From: Russula earlei
Lineage: Eukaryota > Basidiomycota > Agaricomycetes > Russulales > Russulaceae
Assembly (NCBI GenBank): GCA_025769875.1
Contig: JAGFNK010000132.1
Location: 52,071 to 116,070 of the forward strand
Length of the DNA stretch: 64,000 nt
Reading direction: 5' to 3'
Shown: positions 33,761 through 43,107 of the stretch, one piece after another
Position numbering within the stretch: position 1 is the stretch's first letter
How the letters are laid out: every line of letters starts with the position of its first letter
Notes under the pieces: generated by a model
What the model was told of the DNA's origin: nothing
Database searches by the model: none
Seen by the model: the letters and a program-made list of their open reading frames with translations, nothing else
Translations under genes and position numbers: made by a program

Positions 33761-35428
33761 ATGACCTCAATGGCCAGAGACTGGAGATACAAAGGCCAAG
33801 GAAAGCCTTCTGAACAAGGATTAGCAAAACTCAGACTCCCATTTGCAATAACCCTGGATGCCGACATTGCTTTAGTTCCAGAGCAATTCAGAAAGAACAC
33901 TCTATTCTTACAACTTGGGACAGACTCTACTCCCTGGACTGGGTTCTTTGCACCCTATAAACAAGCAAAAGTAGCCCTTGCGACACTCTATGGAGTGTGG
34001 TTCGAAATCGAACGGCGCGAAGATTACTTCGCGGCCGTGCGGGTCGCACGCCCGATTTTCGAACTGACATTTGATCCTCTCCCAGGACTAGACATGGAAG
34101 CACTGGTTGCCTCAGGAACACCAGTGCCACACTCCCGAGCTCCAACCCCGGCACCCATAGAAGCCATGGAACAAGAACCCCCCACGACAACTCAAGTCCG
34201 CACCGCCGAAGACGAATCGGACACACCCATTCCCCAGCAACTCGCGTCGTCCGGTACGACATGAGCCCTTCCCCGACCCAGCCAATTCCAAGGCTTCGGA
34301 GGACGCGGAAGACGACCCCCAAGCCCCGACCCCGACGACTATGACACGAACGCCAACTACGGCCGCGACGCATGCCCCTCCGACAACGGAAAACTCAAAG
34401 GCATTCCTCCGAAAGCCTTCAACGGCAACAGAGCCCGCACCCACATCTTTCTAACCACCTTCCACAGATTTATGACCTTAAATCACGACAGCAAAATCAC
34501 ACGCGACCCCATCAAGAAATGCGCGTACTTCTTGTCACTTCTCGAAGGACCGCACGTCAAAGGCTGGGTCGAAACCATGGATGAATGGCTACAGGAAATC
34601 ATTGACGACCCCGAGGAACTCCCCTTTGGTCTCAATCCCTGGCAGGCCATGCAACAGAAATTCAAACACGCATTCGTCGACTACGCGGAACGCGAACACG
34701 CGCAAGATCAACTCCGAGAATTGAAGATGAAAGACAATAATCTAGACGGCTACATTTCAGCCTTCCAGGTCCTTGCGAAACGCGCAGGACTCTTCATGAA
34801 CGACCCAACCGTCATGCGTTTATTTGCATGCGGCCTCCCCAAACCACTGGTTGAAGCTTGCATCAACTTTGAAGATCCGACCTCCTTCAACGACTGGATC
34901 AGCGCAGCGCAGAAGCAACACCGCGTCTGGATGCGCCGACGAGCGGTCCTAACCGATCATGCTAACACTCACAATAGAAACACCAACTCAAGCACTAATT
35001 GCCCTTGGGCTCGCCTTTCGAATTGGGGCACGCACGGCAATACCACCAACAACGCCACCGCGCCGCGCACACGTCTCCCACCACGCGACCCAAACGCGAT
35101 GGACACCAGCGCGGGCGCCGCTCGCAAAGCAATCACCGAGGCCGAAAAGCAAAAACACCGAGAAGAAGGGAGATGCTTTCATTGCTCCCTTCGAGGACAT
35201 CTAGCTCGCGACTGTCCCACAAAACCGAAGCGCGAAACAACTCGCGTACGCACAGCTGACACGACCAACATCACATCTGAATCTCCCACCGTGCAGGTGA
35301 TCGAAGAAAACACTACCGATAAACTCGCGAAAGCAGCAAAGGCACTTTCTATGGTAGAGAGAGAGGCCTTCATTAAAGCCCTGATGGGAGATGAGGAGGA
35401 TAAAGAGGAGGATTTTTTGGATGCTTGA
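33761..35428 (+). CDS. G1 gag, one internal TGA
   Basis: Starts MTSMARDWRYKGQG; 555 codons in one frame except TGA at 34262-34264 (SGTT-stop-ALPRP), where CGA is the likely ancestor. The N-terminal domain (KVALATLYGVWFEIERR) is followed by a disordered acidic/Pro linker. The capsid-like region is GIPPKAFNGNRARTHIFLTT, KGWVETMDEW and FKHAFVDYAEREHAQDQL. Then come a basic stretch and the CCHC knuckle CFHCSLRGHLARDC (about 35175-35216). The acidic end EEDKEEDFLDA stops at 35426-35428, overlapping the pol frame. Gag forms the cytoplasmic virus-like particle that packages the RNA. Confidence 0.88.
35410..35416 (+). promoter_or_regulatory. Candidate -1 frameshift site of G1
   Basis: GGATTTT in phase G GAT TTT, ten bases before the gag stop (35426). 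It continues into TTTTTTG, a second possible slip. Pol is in the -1 frame and open upstream to 35404. GGATTTT is the established site of red clover necrotic mosaic virus. The same heptamer is kept in G3 (46437-46443) and G4 (57534-57540). Confidence 0.6.
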
Positions 35429-38400
35429 GCATAACGGCGATTGCTCGAGCTTTAGGTATCGACTCCATGTACAAGACTCAAAGAAAGTTAATATCAGTGA
35501 TGACTACTATTTACATTGGATCGAACAAAGCCGAAAAGAAAGCTCTTATAGACAGCGGAGCCACTGAGTGCTTCATATCACCCAAATTGACAAAAGAACT
35601 ACATCTACAAACGCAAAAAATAACCCCAGCCAGAAATGTCAAAAACGTCGATGGAACGCTCAATCGCTCGGGAAAAGTCACCCAAGCTGTCCAATTGGAA
35701 CTAAAACTACTAGGACAAAAACACACACACCAATTCCTAGTTGCAGACATAGGTCAAGATGATATTATTTTAGGATATCCATTCCTAGAATCAACCAACC
35801 CAAGGATAAATTGGTCCAAAGGAACCGTCATGGGGAGGGTCACCCTCAAAGGAAACCAAGAAACTCCAGCATGGATTAAAGCGTTAACAGACTGGGAAGA
35901 AGGGGACGAACTATGGTTGCAAACTCAAATACGAAAAACCACCATAGCGCAACAATTGGTGGAAGCACAAATTGAAGACAAACCAAAGACTTGGCAAGAA
36001 ATAGTTCCCCACCAATACCACCAATACGGACCAGTATTCATGGAACAAGAGTCAGAGAGATTTCCTGGACCTAGAAAATGGGATCACGCCATCGATCTAA
36101 AACCGGACGCCCCGACAACGATTAACTGCAGAGTATACCCCCTCTCACCTAAAGAAAAGGAGGAACAAGGAAAATTTCTCGAACAAAATTTACAACTTAA
36201 ACGAATAAGGAGATCCAACTCACCATATGCCAGTGGATTCTTCCTCATAAAAAAGAAAGACGGTAAATTTCGACCAGTACAAGACTACAGAAATTTAAAC
36301 AAATGGACAATACCAAACGTATATCCCTTACCCCTAATCCCAGAACTTATCCACGCCTTAGCAGGAAAAGAACTCTTCACTAAATTTGACGTTAGATGGG
36401 GCTACAACAACATCCAGATTAAACAAGGAGACGAATGGAAAGCAGCCTTCAAAACCAGCGATGGGCTATTCGAACCCACCGTAATGTTCTTCGGACTAAC
36501 CAACTCCCCAGCTACCTTTCAGACCATGATGGACGACATTTTTCAAGAAGAACTCGCACAAGGGTGGTTAAAAATCTATATGGACGACATCATCATTGCC
36601 ACACAAAACGATGAAATGGAACACACCTCCAAAGTCAATCATATACTGTCTAAACTGAAACAACATGATCTCTATCTCAAACCAGAAAAGTGTCAATTCC
36701 ACAAGAAAAAGGTAGAATATCTCGGAGTAATCATAGGAGAAGGGAAGATAACCATGGACCCCATCAAAGTCAAAGGAATTAAAGACTGGCCAACACCATC
36801 AACACTAAAAGAAGTTAGAAGCTTCCTAGGGTTCTGTAACTTTTATCAAAATTTTATACCCAACTTTTCTATAAAAGCAAGGCCATTAAACGACTTAACG
36901 AAGAAAAACAAACAATGGGAATGGACAACAAGGGAAGATCAAGCCTTCCAAATCTTAAAAGAAACCTGTGTATCCTACCCAGTACTCCATACTCCAGATT
37001 GGACAAAACAATTTGTTTTAGACACAGACGCGTCAGGATTCGCCATAGGAGCAGTCATATCCCAAGAGTACGAAGATGGTTTACACCCAATTGCATACTA
37101 CTCCAGGACGCTTTTAGACACGGAAAGAAACTACAACGCTCACGACAAAGAATTAGCAGCAGTAATCTTTGGATTAAAAAGTGGACGACCATTCTTCCTA
37201 GGAGCCGATAAACCAGTTAGAATAAGAACAGACCATAAAAACCTCACTTACTTCAAAGAACCACAAAAACTAACGGGACGACAAGCCAGATGGATGCAAT
37301 ATATGCAAGACTTTAATATTACCATGGAACATGTCCCTGGACACACACACACTATTGCTGACACACTTTCTCGTCGCAAAGACCTTAACAAGGGGGTAGG
37401 AGAACAAAAAACCACTCTACTACCACCCGAAATTTTTGCAAGAAAAACCTACTTACCGGACAAACCTGACAAACGACGAGAAATTCTAAGACAATTCCAC
37501 GACACCCCCTTCGCAGGACACCCAGGGATAGCCAACACATGGGACTTAGTCAAACAACACTACGAAGGACCTAGACTACGACAATTTGTAGAACAATACG
37601 TCAAAGGTTGCGCCAAATGCCAAGAGTCCAAAACCAATATACCCAGAAAGAAAGCCACGACCTTTCCACTCGACACACATGTTGAACAAGGCCCCTTTCA
37701 ATACGTATCGATGGACCTTATCACCGACTTGCCCAAATCAGAAGGGTTTGACAGCGTACTTACCATAGTCAACCAAGGATGCTCCAAAGCAACAAAATTC
37801 ATCCCATGCAACAAAACGATCGATGGAGCAGGCGTCGCACACGAATATCTGAAACACCTCGTGCCCTGGTTCGGCGTTCCCAAAAGAATCATCTCCGACA
37901 GAGATCCCCAATTCGCATCAAACTTCTCCAAAGCCTTATGTAAAAACCTAGGCATCAAACAAAACATGTCCACCGCGTTTCACCCTCAAACCGATGGACA
38001 GACGGAAAGGATGAACGCATGGCTAGAACAATACCTAAGACCCTGGACCACGACTCATCCACATTCCTGGGAAAAGATGCTCCCTTTAGCAGAATACGCA
38101 CACAACTCATGGAAACATGAAACATCACGGAGATCACCACACGAACTCCTTATGGGATTCAAACCCCAGATCAATATCAGTCTAGAAGACAACAATGTAC
38201 CCTCATCCACTAACCGCCTGAAACAACTAGAAGAGGCAAGACAAGATGCCCAACAACTCCTTGAACATAAACAACAACCCCTAAGACCCGACATCGGAGA
38301 AATGGAAGAAGGAACCCTTGTATGGCTAGAAGCAAAGAGCCTCAAAACACGAGGAACACGCAAGTTAATGCCTAAAAGATACGGCCCATTTCCTATCACA

Positions 38401-38724
38401 AAAAGAATTTCCAAAGTCGCATATCAACTACAACTCCCACCATCAATGAAAATACACAACGTCTTCCATGTCAACCTACTCCTCCCTTATAAGGAGACGG
38501 AAGAGTACGGCATGCCGTTTACACGACCTCCACCAACCGTTGAAAACGAGGAAGAATACGAAATTGAAGCGATTCTAGATGTAAGAAGATTCGGACGGAC
38601 ACGTAAACTTCAATACCTCGTACACTGGAAAGGATACCCCACGTCAGATGACTCATGGGTCGACCATCATAATCTCAACGCCCCAGAACTCCTAACAGAA
38701 TACTACTCCACTTCGGCTGGATGA
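35425..38724 (+). CDS. pol: G1 pol: protease, RT, RNase H, integrase, chromodomain
   Basis: 1099 codons counted from a TTG at 35425, uninterrupted; true synthesis is probably by frameshift from gag, since the frame is open from 35404. Protease active site DSGAT at residues 43-47. RT with LKPDAPTTINCRVYPL, IKQGDEWKAAFKTSDGLFEP and catalytic YMDD at 385-388. RNase H DTDASGFAIGAVISQ near 533. Integrase zinc domain (HPGIANTW ... CAKCQ) near 695-735, catalytic triad in SMDLITDLP (about 763), SDRDPQF (about 823) and DGQTERMN (about 860). GPY/F-like segment KRYGPFPITKRISKVAYQL. C-terminal chromodomain RKLQYLVHWKGYPTSDDSW. All key residues are present. Chromodomains direct integration to modified histones in chromoviruses. 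It ends TGA 38722-38724, overlapping the ORF3 ATG. Confidence 0.95.
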   Translation: MSITAIARALGIDSMYKTQRKLISVMTTIYIGSNKAEKKALIDSGATECFISPKLTKELHLQTQKITPARNVKNVDGTLNRSGKVTQAVQLELKLLGQKHTHQFLVADIGQDDIILGYPFLESTNPRINWSKGTVMGRVTLKGNQETPAWIKALTDWEEGDELWLQTQIRKTTIAQQLVEAQIEDKPKTWQEIVPHQYHQYGPVFMEQESERFPGPRKWDHAIDLKPDAPTTINCRVYPLSPKEKEEQGKFLEQNLQLKRIRRSNSPYASGFFLIKKKDGKFRPVQDYRNLNKWTIPNVYPLPLIPELIHALAGKELFTKFDVRWGYNNIQIKQGDEWKAAFKTSDGLFEPTVMFFGLTNSPATFQTMMDDIFQEELAQGWLKIYMDDIIIATQNDEMEHTSKVNHILSKLKQHDLYLKPEKCQFHKKKVEYLGVIIGEGKITMDPIKVKGIKDWPTPSTLKEVRSFLGFCNFYQNFIPNFSIKARPLNDLTKKNKQWEWTTREDQAFQILKETCVSYPVLHTPDWTKQFVLDTDASGFAIGAVISQEYEDGLHPIAYYSRTLLDTERNYNAHDKELAAVIFGLKSGRPFFLGADKPVRIRTDHKNLTYFKEPQKLTGRQARWMQYMQDFNITMEHVPGHTHTIADTLSRRKDLNKGVGEQKTTLLPPEIFARKTYLPDKPDKRREILRQFHDTPFAGHPGIANTWDLVKQHYEGPRLRQFVEQYVKGCAKCQESKTNIPRKKATTFPLDTHVEQGPFQYVSMDLITDLPKSEGFDSVLTIVNQGCSKATKFIPCNKTIDGAGVAHEYLKHLVPWFGVPKRIISDRDPQFASNFSKALCKNLGIKQNMSTAFHPQTDGQTERMNAWLEQYLRPWTTTHPHSWEKMLPLAEYAHNSWKHETSRRSPHELLMGFKPQINISLEDNNVPSSTNRLKQLEEARQDAQQLLEHKQQPLRPDIGEMEEGTLVWLEAKSLKTRGTRKLMPKRYGPFPITKRISKVAYQLQLPPSMKIHNVFHVNLLLPYKETEEYGMPFTRPPPTVENEEEYEIEAILDVRRFGRTRKLQYLVHWKGYPTSDDSWVDHHNLNAPELLTEYYSTSAG

Positions 38725-40040
38725 CCCCAAATATAAAAACACCACCTACAAACGATTGTCCCTCACCGCTCTACCCCCAAACACAAACGAACATGTCTTC
38801 TACCCAGAACTCCCCCACTGCCTCCACTGCTACCCTCGTACCTACTCCACCTTACTCCCCTGCACTCATCCACCTGCCGCTATCCAGAGAACCATCCCCC
38901 TCGACAGCGGCGACTATCAACACCAGAATACTTATCCGACAAGCAGCACAACATGCTGCAATGATCGTACAGGCACGCGAACTATGGGAAGATGATTCCC
39001 TCACCACTATACTGAGAGCCTTCGGTAATCAGTCCCCCACTCGAGGAGTCAACTCGCCCGTCAGGACCCGCAGCCCCTCCTATCACGTCCGCTCCCCCTC
39101 ACCTGACCCTATTCCCATTCCCCCACATACCACCACGCCTACTATCCAACAGGTCAAAAACATCGTTCTACTCAACGAGAATTTCGCCCCAACAGATCGT
39201 GAAAGAACTCCTCCCCCCATCTACGAGCCACCCACCAATCGCACTCACTTCACAGAACTAGAGGAACTCGGAGAAGGATGGGAAGAAGGAGATCTTGGAC
39301 TAGACCTACTAATCCCAGACCCGGGCAATGAAGACGACACACTCCCCCCTCGCTTCGTTCTCCCCGACTTAACACATGGCTTCCCTTCCCTACTAGCCAC
39401 CTACGGTCCCGGATGTCCCACTCATCGCATTCCCATTCGAGCTCAAGCTGACCCTTACCCTCGTCCCCTCCTCACTCAAAAGGACGCCTTCCTATTCAAA
39501 GAAGGCCTCAGACACACTAAAGCCATAGATGAGGCACTCAGGTTCGAACAGGACCTGTCCCTAGAAGCAGAAGTGCGGCGATATCGGTTCGCCATAAAGA
39601 AAGTATGACAGATGGCAAACGGCCTCGTCACCGCTCGCAAAAGATACCACGACATGGTATGGGAAGTAAGGGACTCGGAGATCAAACTCGCCAGGGCTAA
39701 CGCTAAAACTCGTCTCGAACCACGGGTCTTGTTCGGAACTATGCCTCAGCTTACTGACCAAGAGCATAAAGATGCTAAAGAAGCCCTACTAGACCCATGG
39801 TATCAATTCCTCCCTCGACTTTCGGACAAATGCGCCTGGTGTCACGACAGGGGGCACGACACGTTTGAATGCCCCAAAATCGCCATCTGCATTCTCTGCA
39901 ACCGTCACGGACACATAGCTGATCGTTGCAGGAATCCACATCGACGATGCAAGACCGACAAGATATGCCGAGTCCCCCGTGACCAACTCCACTTCCACAC
40001 TCATTGCTGTCAATCGACTATACTCCCTTATACCGCCTAG
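38721..40040 (+). CDS. G1 ORF3, accessory protein with two zinc knuckles
   Basis: The ATG (38721) overlaps the pol stop as ATGA, which suggests coupled re-initiation. 439 codons in one frame apart from TGA at 39606-39608 (KKV-stop-QMANG), again a likely CGA. The N-terminal 130 residues are Ser/Thr/Pro-rich and probably disordered. The middle is acidic (ELGEGWEEGDLGLDLL). The C-terminal part has a basic helix (VTARKRYHDMVWEVRDSEIK) and two tandem CCHC knuckles, CAWCHDRGHDTFEC (from about residue 371) and CILCNRHGHIADRC (from about 390), followed by a Cys/His-containing tail. No envelope-like signal peptide or membrane segment is seen. Function unknown; nucleic-acid binding is inferred from the knuckles. 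Confidence 0.85.
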
Positions 40041-40059
40041 GACCTTAACAAGGGGGTGA

Positions 40060-40554
40060 TGTCACAAGAACCGGCTCTTCAGACCGGACCGGCAACCAGA
40101 TAAGCCTACCCGGACAGACCTTACGATTCCCGCGTGTTTCATGACTCACTTAGCCTCGCATGTACCAGCACCTTCCAGCGTGTCCCAGTCTCGATTGCCT
40201 CACCGTTACCTTGTGTCTACTATTTGATATAGTATACATTGTCTATATAAACCTGTCTGTAAGAGAGAACAAGCTCTAAGCTTGTTCTCCTGTGAAATAT
40301 CACTGGATTTCGAACTTCAGGACTTGTAGGCTTGCAAGACATCAAGCATTTCGTCTGAAACTTCTCTTACTCATAAGCCTTCTCGAACACGAAGACTTAT
40401 TCGTAATTTCCCCTCTCCGCGGAACATATTTGCCTCGGCAATATCGTCTCCAAGATCCCTGAAACTCGCGAAGACTTAGTGTCTCGCTCGACTCGCTGCG
40501 CTCGTCTTGCGCAGTGAACCGATTTGTCAGCAACACCGCCCCCAGTCGGTGACA
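40060..40554 (+). repeat. G1 3' LTR with purine tract
   Basis: 495 bp, preceded by the purine tract AAGGGGGTGA (40050-40059), which primes plus-strand synthesis. It ends CGGTGACA, followed by the target duplication CATTG. Confidence 0.95.
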
Positions 40555-40739
40555 CATTGTCATGTGAGCGATTCTCGGCACAATCGACATACAGCAAGCC
40601 CCACTTAGTGGCAACCCTTTTAGCAATAAAGGACAGTATTATAGCCTCCCTAAGGACCCCTTATGACGACTCTAAGTGCTCTACAAGAGGCACTAACAAG
40701 ACACTAACAAGCCTACAATGCATTATTAGACTAACTCTA

Positions 40740-41359
40740 TGTTACGGTGTCGCGGCCATAAGAGCAGTTAGCTCAGAGTTCAGTGGGGCCAAGTCCCTGT
40801 GACTTGGTTCAAGGGTTCAGTGGGGCTGGCTCAAAGAGACCGGATCAAAGGTTTAGCGTCTCAAGGCTGAGTCAAACAATGACTCAGTCCGCAGACAGAG
40901 TTGGTCTTCTGGTTTCGCAGAAGAGGAGGATGATGAGAGAGGCAGAGGAGGAAAAGGAACACAAGGGTTCCTTTAGGTGTGCTCAGGTCAAGCAAGATGA
41001 AAGCCAGCACAACACAAGTTGTGATTGAGAGATAGTACAGGGCAAAGGGATATGACAGGAAATGGGACAAAGCTAAGCTTGGGGCATTCCCCAGCTTCTA
41101 CAGGCACTTAAATACTGTATGTAGCAAGGCTGTACAGTACTATAAGCAGAACAATAGATAAAGGTGAACCAATAGCAAAGATAACTCAACAATAGGTGAA
41201 ACACAATAAGTGAAACACAATAGGTGAAACACAATAGACAAAACAGTAAGGGGCCATCAACATCAAGGGACGAAATGGTAACCAAGGGAAAGAGGGTGGT
41301 AAGGCGGAACAATAACAAAAGAATTATGGGATGAACTGACAAGGGGGTAAGTTACAACA
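40740..41359 (-). repeat. G3 3' LTR (left side)
   Basis: 620 bp. It differs from the right LTR at several CpG sites (for example GGCCATAAG here versus GGCTGTAAG there, both derivable from GGCCGTAAG), a few other substitutions including transversions, and the copy number of a GTGAAACACAATA unit. This makes G3 older than G1. Confidence 0.93.
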
Positions 41360-41617
41360 TCATGCCCCCTTCACGCTTAGTTCTCCAAACTAATCAGTCT
41401 CAGGGCCTGACTCGCGGAGTTCATCGCCTTCGACTTCTGGCCATGTGCTCTGGGGCCCTGTTGCTCTGGGACAGAAGCCTCTGTAGCTCCGATGGGTCCT
41501 TCTGAGGATGCAATCCACCTGTCCGCTACAGTTGGTGTGGGGTCTGTTGCAATCCTTGTTCCAGTGCCATCTGGTGCTGCAATGTTTGCAGACATGTTGT
41601 CGCTTCTGGAGTTGGTG

Positions 41618-42266
41618 TCATTGTGCCTTGGTCATATGTGCAGGGGTGAGAGGAGTGTTGGGGGTGCCAGCATCATCGGAATACATCTGAGGGAAGTGGG
41701 AGGGTGAGCCCATAGGGGCGTCATTCTGGGATTGGTCAACAACACGAGGGAGGTACTTGAGGGGGGGGGTCAGGGAAAGGGGAGGGCAAGTGGGTAATGG
41801 AGGAGAAGAAGAAGTGGACAGTTCTTTTGAGTCCTCAATTTTGTCAGTAACTCCCTGCCACTGAGTAATAAGGTCCAGTATCGTGGGTGAGACCCCCATC
41901 AGACATCAGGTTGTCGAGCTGGTGATGAACTCGGACGGAAGTATTGTTGGCCTGAAGGCGGCTGTGGATGGCGGTGGTTTCTTTGGTGTGAGCCTGGATC
42001 TCGTGAAGTCGATCAGCAAGTTGTCCCTGAAGAACACTTAATGCTCCTTGGATAGAAGCACGTTTGCCCTCCAAGACCTTCAACTGGAACGAACTGGTAC
42101 GGAGGCAGTAGACATCAGCAAGGGCACCAGGGTCATGAAGGTTCTCGAGAGCCTGAGCAGTGTCAAAGTGAAAAGGATGGTCCTCAATTAGGAGGTGGAG
42201 GTCAGAGGCAGTCATGGAAGGGTGGGGGGGCAGAGACCACGGGTCAGGCAACAAGCTTTTCTCCAT
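41618..42266 (-). pseudogene. G3 ORF4, coiled-coil protein
   Basis: The ATG at 42264-42266 overlaps the end of ORF3 by 23 nt in a different frame. MTASDLHLLIEDHPFHFD is followed by a heptad-like helical region (FQLKVLEGKRASIQGALSVL, LADRLHEIQAHTKETT) ending at a stop at 41844. The sequence clearly continues in another frame (LDLITQWQGVTDKIEDSKEL, then a Ser/Pro tail to 41618), so one frameshift lies near 41890. No family recognised; the position matches ORF4 of G2. Confidence 0.6.
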
Positions 42267-43107
42267 ATGTGGGTTCCCCTCGACCCATAGTTCCTAGAAG
42301 CATGGGTTCGTTGTTATACAGAGCGACACGTAAGTACAGTAGAAGGTGTTTCCGCCCATTAACGTGAATGTAGAAAGGGGGAACATGTGTGTAGGGTTCG
42401 TAGACAAACCAAGGGGGGCCAGGGTGAGTGGGGTCCGCTTCAGTCGAGGTGGGTGAAGGGGTCCCTTCATGGATGGCAAGCGGGTTAAGGGTGGTGGCGA
42501 GGTCCTGGAGTTCGGTCTCTTCTGGGACGATGAAGGTGCATTGGTCAATGATGTGTTGGATGACCTTGGGCAAGAGGGGTTCTTGTTTGATGGTGGGGGA
42601 AGGAGTGAGAATAGGTAGAGGAGACAAGTTAGGGGCGGGAGACGACATGGGAGTATTGTAAGTGGAGGTAGCGTGTTCGTGATGCCAGGCTGACCACTCT
42701 GAAGGAGTGGGGGTATTTATGGAGGCTGATCGTATAATGTGATTCCATACCAAATCTGTAAGTACTGCTCTTCGTATGGATAAATGAAACTCTGAGAAAC
42801 GGGGGTCCATCATGAGAAGTTGAAAGCCACGGAAGTCACCAGGGGAAAGAATCCTGGAAAAAAGTTGTTCCCTGGTGGCTATGTTAAAGATGGTGTGTCT
42901 GCGGTTGGGGATAGTAGGGTCATTTACTGAATAGGAGGGGGGGTTACGAGAGTTAATTTGAGGGAGTAAGGTACGTTGTTGTATCGTAAGGTTTTGAAAC
43001 TGGTCTTCAAGGTCATCTAGACTTTCGTCTGAGTGATGTGATTCTGTGGGGTCAAGGTTAGAGAGAGACATGGTGCGGAGTTTAGTGGGTTGTCCCAGGT
43101 GGAACAT
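42244..43107 (-). CDS. G3 ORF3, in frame with the pol chromodomain
   Basis: The frame is continuous with the chromodomain of pol (TWEPLSNLKNTQDAITMFHL), with no stop between them, so ORF3 may be made as a C-terminal extension of pol or from an internal ATG (43107, or ATGTCTCTC 43071). It contains an acidic N-terminus (HHSDESLDDLEDQFQNL) and a conserved-looking globular part (ILSPGDFRGFQLLMMDPRF, LVWNHIIRSA). A Pro-rich linker and a C-terminal region (FVYEPYTHVPPFYIHVNGRK) follow. No zinc knuckle. Function unknown. Confidence 0.65.
   Translation of the reverse strand: MFHLGQPTKLRTMSLSNLDPTESHHSDESLDDLEDQFQNLTIQQRTLLPQINSRNPPSYSVNDPTIPNRRHTIFNIATREQLFSRILSPGDFRGFQLLMMDPRFSEFHLSIRRAVLTDLVWNHIIRSASINTPTPSEWSAWHHEHATSTYNTPMSSPAPNLSPLPILTPSPTIKQEPLLPKVIQHIIDQCTFIVPEETELQDLATTLNPLAIHEGTPSPTSTEADPTHPGPPWFVYEPYTHVPPFYIHVNGRKHLLLYLRVALYNNEPMLLGTMGRGEPTYGEKLVA

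Larger units (their letters stand above)
33193..40554 (+). mobile_element. Gypsy element G1, complete and young
   Basis: 7362 bp with two ~494-bp LTRs, target duplication CATTG (33188-33192 and 40555-40559), self-priming-type PBS, gag, uninterrupted pol, a third ORF and a purine tract. Only one TGA in gag and one in ORF3 break the frames. It is inserted in the left arm of the LTR-Y palindrome. G4 (55301) and a solo LTR (61403) belong to the same family. Confidence 0.95.

Noticed and set aside
40861..41342. Hydrophobic minus-strand open frames suggesting membrane proteins
   Set aside because: They lie in the G3 LTR and recur in the other LTR copy with frame changes; they are LTR sequence.
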